Origin: Nautilus pompilius
Lineage: Eukaryota > Mollusca > Cephalopoda > Nautilida > Nautilidae
Direction of reading: 5' to 3'
Length of the DNA: 64,000 bases
Assembly: GCA_018389105.1 (NCBI GenBank)
Contig: JACATO010001123.1
Coordinates: 106,001 to 170,000, forward strand
The notes beneath the pieces are model-generated. The model saw nothing but the letters and a program-made list of their open reading frames with translations. It was not told where the DNA came from and did no database searches. This document shows, one piece after another, positions 1-13,200 of this stretch (position 1 is the first letter of the stretch; each line of letters starts with the position of its first letter). The translations under genes were made by a program, and so were the position numbers.

Positions 1-628
1 CACATTTTCAGCTTTAAAAAGTACCTTAGTCTAAAAAATATTTACATACCTTGATCCAGTTATTTCACTTTTAAGCTAATTAAACAGGCATAACATTTAA
101 ACTGTTAATGTAAGAGCTTGAAAGAAAATAGAATTTGTAAAATTTATTTATTTTCGGCAATATTTTTAAAAATGATGTATAAAATATATTAAAATCAAAT
201 TTTCATTTTTGAATGACACTCAAAATTAAATCACTTAATCGTTCAAATTTAGATCATATTCTGTTTTAATGGCTATTAATTCTTTAATGTAGGACTTATC
301 CAAGCATAACAGATGGTGGACGGACAGACAGACAGACAGACAAACAAGGAATTGGCGAACTGACTCTGGTCCATAATACAAATTACAAACTTCCTTTATA
401 TTTAATTCAGCAAAAGTTATTAAACTTTGCCGATTCTTTGTACAGTCATTATTCGACAAGTTTATTTCTGTGGGTCTTTTAGCATATGATTAAATTTCTC
501 ATGTAATTATCTCATTAGCAAAGAAACCCGGTCTCGCTGCCATTATTGTCTGTTTCGCGAGAATCTGTATTCTACGAATATTCTTGTGAGTAAAACGTCA
601 CGAGCGCCCCCACTGCGGCGTCATATTG

Positions 629-638
629 GTTATCTCCC
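629..638 (-). repeat. Dispersed GGGAGATAAC motif copy
   Basis: GTTATCTCCC on the plus strand. It is one of about a dozen exact or near-exact copies in the first 25 kb (others are given separately and in the findings). I recall this word as over-represented in mollusc intergenic DNA; its function is unknown. Confidence 0.5.
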
Positions 639-2364
639 GTAGACTATGAGGGATAAATGAGTCTTGATAAGAACAAAATCCATTTATTAAAAATTTTGCG
701 CAGTTGTATTCTCGCTCCAACCTGATTTTTTGAATAATTTTGTGATAAGATCCTTTATGACGGTAGTTAAGCAATATATTCTTTTAATGAGAGATTATGA
801 AACTGACGAACCTAATGCGTGTGCTGACAATAGAAGATAAATAAAAGCAGATATATTCTCTTTTTCTTGGAAAAAAATATATATATGCCTTCGACTGGGT
901 GGTTTAAACTTTATTGTGAAGCATTTCTTGAATTCTAACATCCTATCACTACAAACAGAATCATTATTGATCGGGGAACGTGTGATGTCTTAAGCAACTA
1001 AACTACAGAATTATCGCCCTTTCACTATTCATGGGACAGCTGATACAAATAAGTAAATACACATACATAAATAGATACACGCCTGACACCATTTGTTTTA
1101 CTTTTTAATATATAATTTTTTTAAGGAACTGTATTTTGGAAGACCGTTTAACAGATTAGTCATGCACGCCAAATGTGGTAGCTACAGTTCAACATAAATA
1201 CACGTTATTTATAGCAGCGCACTGGAAACGTGACTTCTTTGATGAGGTCAGGGCGGGAGGGGTTCGAGATTGCAGTCGGTGAAACAGAAATCTGTAAAAA
1301 AATCAACAAAGAGAAGAGAAGGACATGCGCTAGAGCTGACAGGTTAAATTGCACCTTGTTGGTAACGAAGAAAAGCATTAGAAAATATAATGTAAAACGC
1401 TATTCCCCATTGCGTGAAACGATATCAGTTTTCCGAAAAAGGATTAGCACAGAATTCAACGGATTAAGCGGGGATTACGCGTCATTCAACTGCAATCTCG
1501 GTGATCTTTTTTTCTTAATTACGTAGAGTAAAAAACAAAATAAAATTCGATAGACATAAATATTAAGTGTGATATCTGTGAACAGTTTTTTTTTTTTTTT
1601 AAATTAAACTTCTTTATAAACCACAAATCTGAAACCAGTTCTTAACAGTGTTACAGTCATTTCGAAATATAGAACTGGTTCAAGGATTAAGAGAATTGCA
1701 TTTTTAAAAAATCAGGAGGAGATAACTTACCGTGTTTCTTTCATTATCGCGGATTAGACTTGAATATAGAATTCACGTGCTCTTTGAGGCCCCTCTTTCT
1801 TGGTCGCAGACTGTCATGAAACAGTGTCGTGAGTGTCACCTCCCCCTGTTGCCAATACAATCTCGATTTATTCATTCTTTCTTCTTTTCTTTGGTTAAAT
1901 TAAAAGGAAGATAGACGCCTGTGTTTGACCTGGAGAGAGAGAGAGAGTGTGTGTGTGTGTGTTCTGGTGGAGGTCTTCAGTTCTGGTTTACGTGACGTAC
2001 CCCCACCCTACCAATCGATTTCTCACGTGTGTCTCGGCCGGTCAGCTCGGCGGTGATTCACGCTCTGATGAGGTAACCTTATTACATGCTAGAATAATGA
2101 CGCATGCAAGATGATGTGTCTGATGCACAGGCTAAACGACAAGTCCTCGAACGTTTGAAAAAAAAAAAAAACAAAAACAAAAAAAAAGAAGAAGGGAGGT
2201 CTCAGAAAGCGCATTAGAGTGTATAACTCTCTTAAATACACGCAAACTCCAAATCGATAAGTTTCTCAGCATTAAACGAAGTAATTGTTCGCCATTCACC
2301 TAAAATAAAATCACTTTGTCGTCGTTGTTGCTGTTATAAGTGATGCGCTTATTACTTAGCGACA

Positions 2365-2377
2365 AGAGTTATCTCCC
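2365..2377 (-). repeat. Dispersed GGGAGATAACTC motif copy
   Basis: AGAGTTATCTCCC is read on the plus strand, matching the core of the dispersed AAGGGAGATAACTC word. No transposon ends or target duplication are visible around it. Confidence 0.5.
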
Positions 2378-2838
2378 ATAACATACAGATGGAAATTTAT
2401 TTTTAAAATAAAACAAACTGTCCTATGACGTCATTTGTCTCGAGTTATGGGGACATAATATTTCACTTACGGTCGGTCAAGGTCGTTTTAAAGCAAAGCT
2501 CTCGCAATTATTTGTTTGAAAGACCTGCTAAAACATAAAAGAATTACTTCCCTTGTAAATCATTTCTCCCGTAAAGAAATAGTGTAAATTAAAAAGTAAT
2601 TCAGTTGGGCGGGGTTATAACTCAAATTAGAAAATTATTTACGATACGCTTTTAAAGTATATACAGGTTATATAAATTAGTCACAATAAGAGATTATGTC
2701 TCTTTAATACACTTTTATACCATTGATTGCACCATAAACACGGTTTAGGATTCGGATAACTGGAACAGTACGAAGGATTGAATATCGATTGAGAGGCATG
2801 ACGGGGCAACGATTTTTTTTAAAAAAAATTATATATAT

Positions 2839-2856
2839 ACATACATACACACACAC

Positions 2857-2897
<41 letters not shown>
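2839..2897. repeat. CA/TG microsatellite with inverted symmetry
   Basis: A CATA/CA tract runs directly into a TG tract of about 38 bases. The two halves are reverse complements, so the locus can form a hairpin or cruciform. It follows a TA run and an A/T-homopolymer palindrome near 2812-2828. Confidence 0.9.
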
Positions 2898-2900
<3 letters not shown>

Positions 2901-5529
2901 AAAATCCCTACACATCTCTCTGGCAATGTGACGTATCTATCGCCCGCCCCGCTGATCACGTGACGGCGCTATCTGGTTTACGCATACAAGCCAGGTATTT
3001 GTGAAGTCGCCATCCTACATATGGGTAACTGCTAACCGCGGAGAAATGATTGATGTGATGGCGGTATAAAGTAGCCGCCAAGCACCGCGTGATAGCTAGC
3101 ACATGGCTAAGTAGCGTGTTTATCGTTATTTGAGTATGTTCTCTTTGTTTTTTCTATTAACTCGTCATTCTCGTTGGCCTAAAATCTACGTTTGATTTTT
3201 TTTTTTTTTTTTTTTTTAAATAAATGTGAACGCAGGTTTTATATCCATCGCAGTTCGACGCAAGAACGGGTCCGGGCGGCAGCGGACGGACGTCAAGAGA
3301 CTGCGAGGCTTCTGGAAAAAACTTATTAGATTGATATTTAAATCGAAAGTAATGTAAACCAAGGTTTCAGAATTCTAAACCACTTAAAAACGAATACTGC
3401 CTTAATTGGAGGAGATTGTTCACACTTTTAACATTTTTTTAAAAAAATTATTTGCTAATAGCATATTTAATTTAATTTTATAAAATAAGTATAAAATGAT
3501 ATTACACTAGTTACCAAAACTAATCAAAGAAATATGTAAATCAATTCCAATGAACACAGACCAGTTTTAGACTTTAAACCACAGCTAATTTACGTATTTA
3601 TGCTGGAACTTATTTACATATTTTAAAATAAAAGTTGCTACTATTGGAAACCAGTGTAATAGCTACACACAAACATTACGGATAATTATAATTTCTTTTT
3701 TTGAAATGTGTTTTTCAAAAGGTATTTTATGGTTTGGTTCTAGTTTGACTGAAGACAGCGCAGGTTAAAAAGAAAAACCGGAATAATATTTAACTCTGAA
3801 AGAGAGAGAAAAGGAAACGTCAAAATTATTAATGGATGTATAATAATTTTTATGAGAGTTGGTGTATAGAAGATTTAAGAGAGAACAAAAGAGAAAAAAC
3901 ACCCTATGGCGCTATCTTTGTAACTGCTACCACTTCTAATGGGACCTCGACGCTACTATAACAGTTCAGCAGTAAATGGTGATCTAAGCTTTCCATTAAA
4001 CCTGGTGTTTTTTGTTTTGTTTTTACTTCCTCATGGATTCTGCGAACGAGTTTTGTCAGGTGTAAAAAGTAAAAAAAGTATATATATATATATATATCTT
4101 TTCTAATACTTGAAAAATAAATCAAAATAATTTCGTTTCAATTTTTGTAAATTCTTTTTTTTTTTTTTTTTAAAAACCTGCTCCTTTCAGAGTGTCTTAA
4201 AAAGCTAAAAGGCGACCTGTACAGATGTTTGTGAGTTTTAATCAAATGCCAAGTAAATACCAAGTAAAGATAATGTTTTGGTCCCACACGACGTTCAGTC
4301 GATTCCGTCTATCGATCCGCAGACCGGCCCCTTCTTGTCTATCAGCGTATTAGGAAACTAGCGACAAACCGGTTTGTGCCACCTAGCGGTCCGTTTATGG
4401 GTAACTGACATTTACTTTTTGTCTTACAAATGCAAGAGATTTTCCCAGCTAATTCGGCAAGTTTATTACCTGTATAGAAAGTAAACTAACTTCCGTCATA
4501 CACAAACATACGAATCTAAACTTTAAAAAGTAGACTGAAGCTCTTCGCATTTTAATGTATATATATAAAAAGTAAACTCCTAGATTTCAGCTTAATGGCG
4601 TATAACAGAAAACAAAAATATAAAAATCTAATGGTTCAGACATAGAAAACATATAAAATATATATCGATTCATAAATAAATAAGAATGAAAATACCCGGG
4701 TAACGAATCGTGTATTAATGACAACAAATATGCAAACCAATAACGAATCACATATAAGTGAAAGCATAAGTAAAAGAAGTAAAAAAAAAAAGTTATATAA
4801 ATAAAGAGAAAAGTCAAGAAATAGCAATTGGTGTACAAATAAAAGCAAAAATACAATCTTATACAACTGAAACAAGTGTATTAAACGACGAATCGTTTAC
4901 CGATTGAAAAGAAAAATAGGATTAGTGTAAACAATGGAGATGGGGGTCACAAAATATTTGAAATTCTAATGAAAATAATGTTTCCACTGATACGTTCTTC
5001 TCAAAAAATCAGGCTACGCTTTATTGCTTTTATTATTATTTATGAAAGTTTCTAATGTGTTTAGCTACTGAAGAATATAAAAATTAGTCTAAAGTTTCAA
5101 ACCGTAAATAACAGTGACGAAGAACCCTAAATCGTCAAGCACCTGTTGCTGTTCAGTTTTCTCACCGTATTTCCAGTTCTGGCAAAATCATAAGTTGATT
5201 TGAATTTTAAAAAAGGAAATTAGATTCGCAAACAAAATGAGCGATTTTTTTTACTTATCACTTAATTATTAATATTTAACATTATAAAAAAATTAATTAT
5301 ATTAGTAATATTTTTTCCTTGCAACAAAATTCCTTCTTGCCCTCGAAAAGAGAAAAGAGCAGTAGATTCGTCAGGGTTACAACGGGAGACAACTCCGTTA
5401 ATTTATTTAGTTATTACTATGTTTAGTGCACAAAACGATTTCTTTAAATGTGTAGCAACGAAAAATAAGTATACATATTTTTTAAAAAAATGTGTTTATT
5501 AAAGGAACTTGAACGATCTTGATTCGAGA

Positions 5530-5890
5530 AATACTACCGATGCTCAGCTAGTTTCCCCCGCTCGGTTCCCACACGATATTTCACTGCGAAGTATCACATC
5601 ACGGGACCGGTGCAAAGCGAAGGAAGGAACTTTGTACTTGCGTCATAAATAATCGGGTTATTCGTCGCGGCTGCAGTGGTTGGAGAGGCTGAACGGGGTC
5701 GGAGACCCTTCTTCACACGGTATGGCGAATCTGCAGAAAGTGTTAGCTCGTAAGTTGATCAGCCACAGGTGTGCGCGGAATTCCTCGTCGTACAACCGGC
5801 AGGAGTTTTGAAACATCTGAGAGAGGAAATGGCCGTTCTCAATTATCTGGCGGCTAAAAGAGGAAGTCGACAGAACGCGCCACCTGGTTT
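5530..5890 (+). other. CpG-rich patch with a possible short first coding exon
   Basis: This stretch is noticeably richer in G+C and CpG than the surrounding AT-rich DNA. It contains an ATG at 5722 followed by nine codons (MANLQKVLA) and then a good donor-like GTAAGT at 5750-5755. That is compatible with a promoter and first exon of an unrecognised plus-strand gene, but no downstream exon was identified, so it could equally be chance. Confidence 0.2.
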
Positions 5891-7661
5891 TGCCATCTGC
5901 CCTTAAGCTGGTTAGTATATTGGTCTCCCAGAATTTTGGATAATAAAAATGTTTTTTTTTCTTTTTTTATGGCCACCAAAAACGCAATGAAATATTGTCT
6001 TTCTCCATTACGTCTAATGGCTGGGAAAACAATCATTGGTCTTTGCGTTTGATTCCATCTTATTTTATATATATATATATATATTTTATAGTGCTCTCAG
6101 ATTGGACGTATAAAAGTTTGTTTTACTGAAATGAAAGCTAAAGAGGAAAAAAGAATGTTTACGATTAAATGACTTTGAAAACATTAAGATAAATTTTAAA
6201 TAAACAAGTTAAAATTCTACTTTAAACATAAACGAAAAACAACATCCTTTTTGTTATTGTCTTGTTAGACGACGTTTATTACATAATTAAAATTCATTTA
6301 GGGAACTGCAAGGGATAGGAAATAACTAATGTATTAATAATCTGGGCCCTCCTCAAAAGAACCTAAACTGCGGCTCCGGATACGTACGTGGAAGCTATCT
6401 AACGGCGTTAAACGGTCTCTCCTATCGTAGATTCCACTCGATTTCCACTCGGTGCAATTCTGATGAAGTTATTCAACTTAATTTACCGTGTAAACACAAC
6501 CGTAGATTCCTCTTTCCCGTACGTGGACACTTACTTCTGTTTCATTAGACGTAATGCAGAGGCGCATAGAAGTTCAAGGGAACTTCTCCTACCAAGAGAG
6601 AAACAACAAAAAAAAAAGCAAAAAAAGACCTGTTAAAAGGATTAGAAGAATAAGAAAGGCCGACTAAGAAATTTGTAATTATTATCATTAAAATAAAAAT
6701 AAATAAATAAATAAAATTATTACCTCAGTTTATTTCTACGAATATCCACCAGAAGGGTTGTGGTTTGATTCAATAATACATTTATTTCGCTGTGTGTTTT
6801 TTAGAACAAAAGAGGGAAAAGGGGGAGATAAGCGATGTACGTCTCCCCACCCCTTCTCTTTGTAGTAGTTGGGACAGATTCCTTTCCGTTTCTAGTTCAG
6901 TTCAGTTATAGTTGGACCCAAGGAGACGAGAAACCCTCAAAAAGAGAGGAAGTTTACATTCAGTTCTCGTCTCTTCCTCTAAGAGGAATAAATTTTTGGT
7001 GATGTTACTAAACTGGCCGAACCAATCTGTAACATCTGCCGGTGATAACAGATCCTGTTTCTTATTAATATAAACAAAATAGCACAAACATTTATTTATT
7101 TATTTATTTACTTATCTATTTTTTTTATCTTGATTTATTTTCATTTTAAAATATTGAAAAATCAAAGAATATGCAATTCTATTGAATCTAATGAATTATC
7201 TCCCATTTTAACCGTCATAATGAAAGTTTCGCTTTATAGTCAAAGGGAGTTAACTGTTATATTCTTTATCTGTATACCACCCGATGTTTCTTAAGATTGT
7301 ATATTACGGGAAATCCGGGCGCATTATGTCAAAAGGGTGCCTTTATGCTGATTGGCGGGAAAAAAATAATTGGTACTGTAAACTTAGAAGGTAAAATACA
7401 CAAATCTCATTTAGAAAATTTCTAAAATGTAATATTCCTGATTTTTAATATTTTAATTTTACTTATTCGGGAAAAACGGCAGATCAGAGATCGTCTTATT
7501 ACCTGTTATAGCGCGCACACACACACGGTTTTATTTTCTCATTCATATATTAGCTGAAGCAGGTAATTATTTATATAATTGTATTCATTTACTGACTTTT
7601 TTTTTTTTAATCTATTTTAATTAAATAATCAGATACATAGCTATCTCTTTTGTTCTTTGCC

Positions 7662-7675
7662 AAAGGGAGATAACT
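7662..7675 (+). repeat. Dispersed AAAGGGAGATAACT motif copy
   Basis: A clean copy of the dispersed word. A variant (AAAGGGAGTTAACTG) lies about 420 bp upstream near 7242, and another copy on the opposite strand near 7194. Confidence 0.55.
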
Positions 7676-8934
7676 GAAAGATAAAAATGTTAATAGCAAT
7701 TACTTTATTTTAAATTATGCATCCTTTTTTGCTTGTTTATCTTTATCTTAATTGAAAACAATAATAATTGTATTTTTAATAATCATCGTAATTTTATTGC
7801 TGATTTATTGTAAATATAAACGGATTCAATGACAAAAAAAAACAACAAAAGAAAACAAAATTCGGAGTGATTTCCCTTACCTCAAGCGGCAATGGGTAAC
7901 TAGATAATGCTTCAATATACGCTCACTTGGGCCGGATGTTTAGATACGAGTAATGGTGTTGTCAGTAAAGATAAATAAATCTTGGTATTTATTGTTTCGT
8001 CATATATATATATATGCTGCAAGTTATCTAAGACGACAAAACTCACATGATGATGAACACTAAAACAATGGCTGTGCTTGCGAGTCGGTTATATGTGCTT
8101 TTTATTATAACTATTATCAATATTCCTAAACATAAAACAAACAAAATTACAAAAAATCGTAAATTTTAATTCTTATTCAGTAGAAAAATTAATTTTATTC
8201 ATGCGGGTAGATGGAAGTTAATAAGATAATATGTTGTGTATAACCTACAGTATTACACGGATTTATAAATTTCTATGTACGAATAATTTGCATATAGCTA
8301 GAAATACCTGCTTTTCATATAGACTAGCAACCATAATTGTAGACTCACTCATAAAATGGCTTATGAAACTTTAAAAAAGATATTTGACAAAAGACTTTAT
8401 GTCTGAATAGATTTGGAAAATAAATATTTTTTCAGGTATGGAGTTTCAAATACCTGTGTTTAATGAATAGTAACACTATCTGTGCATGCTTATGTAACTG
8501 TCTATGCTTACATTTAATAGTATTATATTTTTTAAAAAATACAATCTTTTTTTTTTTCTTTCTGATATTATTTATAGTTTATCTACAGCAACATTAATTT
8601 ATTAAGCGCAAATCAAGTAAAGAACCTTATCATTCACTTCATCAGAATTGTAATTCACCAAAATTTAGGTTTCAAAACATGACGCTACCTTTGAAGAAAG
8701 GGGACAAGTGGAGGGAGAGAGTCACACTGATCGCCCAGGATCGTAGATCAAATAACAGACCACTGAAATTATCTGGTACATTTGAATAGTCTAACCAATA
8801 ATTTCTTTTGTCTTGATCCTTTGTCGGCAGTAATGGCTCGGTTTCGTGGAAACAGAAGTAGGAATATGCGGTAAAGCGAATATTAATGTAGCTTTTCGTA
8901 TATCCGGGTTATTGTCACCTGTAAACTAACCCAG

Positions 8935-8942
8935 TATATAAA
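8935..8942 (+). promoter_or_regulatory. Candidate TATA box of the PGRP gene
   Basis: TATATAAA lies about 190 bp upstream of the PGRP start codon. A start site about 25-35 bp downstream would fall near 8960-8975 and give a 5' UTR of about 160 nt. The exact start cannot be fixed from sequence. No convincing NF-kB site was recognised by eye nearby. Confidence 0.4.
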
Positions 8943-9033
8943 AAAATTCAAGTTCGCCAGTTGAAGTCGTAGCTCGTCATCTATTTATAATCTTCAGTTG
9001 TCCAAACATTCCCTCGTGTTAAAGCGCTGCTCA

Positions 9034-9111
9034 ATGTCCCAAATATACAATCGTCTCTACTGCTATCAATATCGGGGGCACCTGTCAGAGTTCCCACGAC
9101 GAAACGAGTAG
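9034..9111 (+). other. Possible upstream ORF in the PGRP leader
   Basis: An ATG within the presumed 5' UTR opens a 25-codon reading frame that ends with TAG 21 nt before the PGRP start codon. It does not overlap the main ORF. If transcription starts near 8965 this uORF would be in the mRNA and could dampen translation. The peptide resembles nothing known to me. Confidence 0.3.
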
Positions 9112-9132
9112 TGGAAAATACGTGGAGGAAAT

Positions 9133-9172
9133 ATGGTTTTCCGAATTCTAATTGGAATTTTGGTCTCTCCAG
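9133..9172 (+). CDS. PGRP-S: PGRP coding exon 1 (start of signal peptide)
   Basis: Forty coding nucleotides starting at ATG encode MVFRILIGILVSP plus the first base of the next codon (phase 1). The donor is CCAG/GTAAAC. The ATG is the only one that gives a hydrophobic leader joined in frame to exon 2, with GGAAAT before it. The exon splits the signal peptide. Confidence 0.85.
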
Positions 9173-10072
9173 GTAAACTACACACTTCGTTTCTAATTAT
9201 TGCTTTTACGTGTCACGTTTCTTTCTAAACGATACATCAACTGGAGAGTTTATTAATTCGCCAGGCCAGTAACCGCTGTTTATCCACAGGTAGGTAAGTG
9301 GATTGGGGCTACGTTTGGCTTTCAGTTAATGGTCGCGGTGTGTGTGTGTGTGTGGAATCTCTTGTCTTTCTACGCAGCTTGCGTGTTCACTGGGCATTCC
9401 GCCTTCCTCCGTCTATTTTAGTTAAGTGGTTACGATAGAAGCAGGAGGCTTACGCAAGGTCCTGTCCCGCCAGCTCGAATATCTGTCTTTCCCCACACGC
9501 TTGAAAACCTCGATGAATGCGTTTTATGGTTAGTCCTTTCGTTTTCAGCAGCCGTCGATTTCCTCTACACGGTCTGACCCATAAGTTTTGCGCGATTGGA
9601 CAACATCCGGACAGGAAAACGTGGCTAGTTTAAAAGGCTGATATCGCACGTCATCATCACCCGTTCTGAATTCCGAAAAGTGCAGAGTTTTCTCTCCTCC
9701 TCCCGCTAGATGTGGACAGGACGTCAGGCTGAAGAAATAATTAAACAGCTATTTTAAAATACAAACAATAAAAATAGGGGCATACAATGATTCTGTCCAC
9801 TTTATTTGAACCCCCAGTACCCTTTCAGACTTGGGCTCAACCTGAATTGCTGATTGACCACGAGACACGGCAGGTAAGCCCTAGTAGCACTATGTATTAC
9901 TTGAAAGAGCGCCTTCCCCGCCAGTCTAACAGATCTGATGAAAGTCAAAGAGATTACAGTGTCCGTAAAAAGGTAGGATAGCGACTGCCTGTGTGGCAAG
10001 TGCCACGGCGGCCAGGACAGTACGTTGGCAGACTGCTCCAAGACATTGGTCATTATTATTATTATTATTATG

Positions 10073-10142
<70 letters not shown>

Positions 10143-10175
10143 ATTATTATTATTATATTATTATTATTATTATTA

Positions 10176-10244
<69 letters not shown>

Positions 10245-13200
10245 GTATCTGCTTTCATTTACCAATTCTGCTCCAGTTATCATAATTTCCAAGGAATCCG
10301 TCTGAAAAAAAAAAAAGAAGACTGACTTGAAACGTCTTGGACAAGCAAATAAGTCAGTAGAGAAAAGGACATTTAAAAAAAAGCTTTTAATTTCTTCCTA
10401 CTGCATAAAGGAGCCTAGCGCTGACCCCTAATATTTCGTGCTTTGTTTCACCTCTTTCTCCAAAATGGCGTTGTTTTCTTTTTTTAAATGTGCCCCCTGC
10501 TGGATAATTAGATGACTTTTATTGACCATAGATATGCCTCTATTTTTCGGTCGAACAGTATTGTTCTCTTCTTGACTCCTTTGCGTTTGTAAGTTCCGCC
10601 TTGTCCCATGAAGTTTCAATTCGGCCCCAGTCGAAAAGGTTAAAGATTTTCAAGGTTCATTCGTTGCTTCCTTTGACCTTCTTGAACTGATGCACTTAAA
10701 AATTGTTTTAATCCGCTCCAGGGATTTTCTTAATGAGTGTACAGGACTTAAAAGCCGTCTCTTTGTTGTTTCCCCCTTTGATTCTGCTTTTATGTCCAAC
10801 TCGGCAGGTTGACGTTAGCTGGAAGCAGGGACTAGACGCCGGATCTGCTATGTTCGTAATTGAATGTACTAAATGTATTTATATCGGGAGACACAGATGA
10901 CGTTTGAAGCTTATGATAAAAAAAAGTTACCAGGAGTAATTACGATAAAGATAAAAAAAACCTCAAAACAATCAAGAGTTACGACTGTTTCTTCTAAGCG
11001 ATGGTGGTGCTATGCCGTTTTGATAATGTATATTGAAAATGAGAAAAGTTAGACTGGTCTAAGACTTTGTGTAGAAGACTCGTCAAACTGATGTGTAATG
11101 CTATAGTAGAAGTTGTGAGAGCTTGACAAGGTTTAAAAAAATGATTTCAACAGTTTAGAAAAATGATAAAAAATTGTAGTAAAAGCTAATGATTTTTTAT
11201 GTCTTTGAGGTTGTTAAAGTTATTGAAACAAACGGCGTAGCAAAGCAGTGGCAAGTTATTTTCCATGTAATCGTTTCTTATCCAATAAATAAGCGACCCA
11301 CAGTCTGAGAGAGTCAGTTCGACCAGAGTTATTAGGATAACTGACATTTATCGCTGTGGTCATCACAGTTCTTGGTCGGATTTCAAATTCCTAATTGAAG
11401 AACCTAAGGTAATCGTTCTTGACTGATTTTTAAATTTCTTTTTTGAATGACAGCTGTCCTGCTAGCCGATGGCTACGGCTGCAGAAACGTTACCATGGTT
11501 ACCCGTCAAGAGTGGCACGCCCGTGATGCGACCCAGTTTGAAAATATGACCACGCCAGTCAGCATGGTGTTCATTCATCATACGGCAATGAATTCCTGCT
11601 CGAATCTTTTGCAGTGCAGCAAGGAGGCGAGGGATATCCAGGATTACCATATGATCACAAGGGGTTTGTTTGATTATTCAATAAGATTCACAAATCACTG
11701 GGGGGAAAAAGAAAATCGCGAACTTTACGTGCAAGTAAATTCAATATCGCTACGGCCAAAAGTATTTGCGTCATTCTAGAAATAACAGAGCTTATCTTCA
11801 AACCTGTGTCCCTACAGCGGGACACTGTACCCACGATCACGAGATCCTCGCACCTGTCGTCGTAACTCGCATTAAGACCTTTTCAGAAATCACGTATCCA
11901 AGGTAGATTTCAAGTCGTCACATTCCACAGCTTTGGTCATTTTCCCACTAAGCACGTGGGGAAACTCACCGCCGGAGTGCAGGTCGATGCGTTAACGTGA
12001 CGTGATTATGCAAATTAGGCGGGTTAACTTCGACTTTATGAAAGAGAAACTCTAAATTTCTAGGTGAATCGAAACTTCTGGCCACGGCTGTAATTTAGAT
12101 AGTTAGATACATTAAAAAATATAAGAATGAAAAATTTTAATTTATTTTTTGCCAATAAAATTAAATTGTTTATTATACAGGAAACGTTTTTTCATATGAA
12201 ACCGACCGGACCACGTTAGGGTGATGCTATTCCAGCAACGTTACTTGCACTGTAAACTTAAAGATTACGGACCACACACAGAGAGAGACGCACAGACAAT
12301 TTATAACTTAATATGCATAGGGATTTTATTCTAGCGAAGACAATTTTAACGTGAACTCCTGCATAAAAAACTATTTCTCAAACGGAACGCTACATTTTCA
12401 GTAGAATGAACACAAAAATTTTGTGGGAACGTATTTCAACACCTCATTTATCTTTGCCTCCATCTCTTCCGAACCACGCTGTTTAGGTCCATGCCCATAG
12501 CGGGGGTCTGGTGGTTATATTGCTAAGGTTGAAAACCGGCGTTCGAATCCAAGTGAGGAGCGGGTCAGTTTAGCCTACGTCCATAGCATGATTTCTTCCC
12601 GGCCGCGCCACCTTCCTCTCAGTCCTTCTGGCTTCCTCCCACATCTGAAAATGAAGAGTCATAATAACGACTCTCATCGTCTCGAACGCTGATATTTTGA
12701 CGTGCAATCCACACAGTATGTAGAGACATGCCCCCTGCTCTCGTACCCCAGATGGGGATGCGCAGAATAGGAAGCGTACAACGAGACGGGATGATTCCCA
12801 TCAGTCCAGTTTCCTGTGAGGCCTCGCTTGCCGATCCAACAGTCGACTGCTGCGCCATCTCGAGTCACTCCTAAATAAGAGAAAACCATAGGAATAATGT
12901 TTATAACTCTGTTAAAACAAATGGTAAAATCTTTTTTGAATTATCCACACAATATATATCAGGTGGATTTGTCAAGGCTAGAAAGAAAAAAAACGAATAA
13001 ATGCCAAATTTCTGTATTTATACAGAATCAAACCATATACCGAAATAGATCCTTTTAGCATTCGCGCCTTAAAACCGAAATGCCAATGCGATTTGTTGGA
13101 TATGCATGGAATCAACGAGAAAGTTCAGACTGTCAAAACAATAAGATAAATAAATAGCTCCAGCCGAAGAGCGCTGAAGTATCACAGTAGTAACTTACCG

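Larger units (their letters stand above)
1..8930. other. AT-rich non-coding region upstream of the PGRP gene
   Basis: No open stretch here resembles a known protein. The content is AT-rich intergenic DNA with poly-A/T runs, short microsatellites (GACA near 325-350, GA then GT at 1932-1962, TA at 4078-4098 and 6066-6086) and several copies of the GGGAGATAAC/GTTATCTCCC motif listed separately. The only change in composition is a CpG-richer patch at 5530-5890. The many 60-100 residue ORFs are composition artefacts: they start anywhere, have no domain-like pattern and overlap on opposite strands. Confidence 0.6.

Noticed and set aside
10025..10285. 86-codon ORF of Ile, Tyr and Leu
   Set aside because: It is the translation of the ATT/TTA microsatellite in PGRP intron 1; low complexity and no coding evidence.
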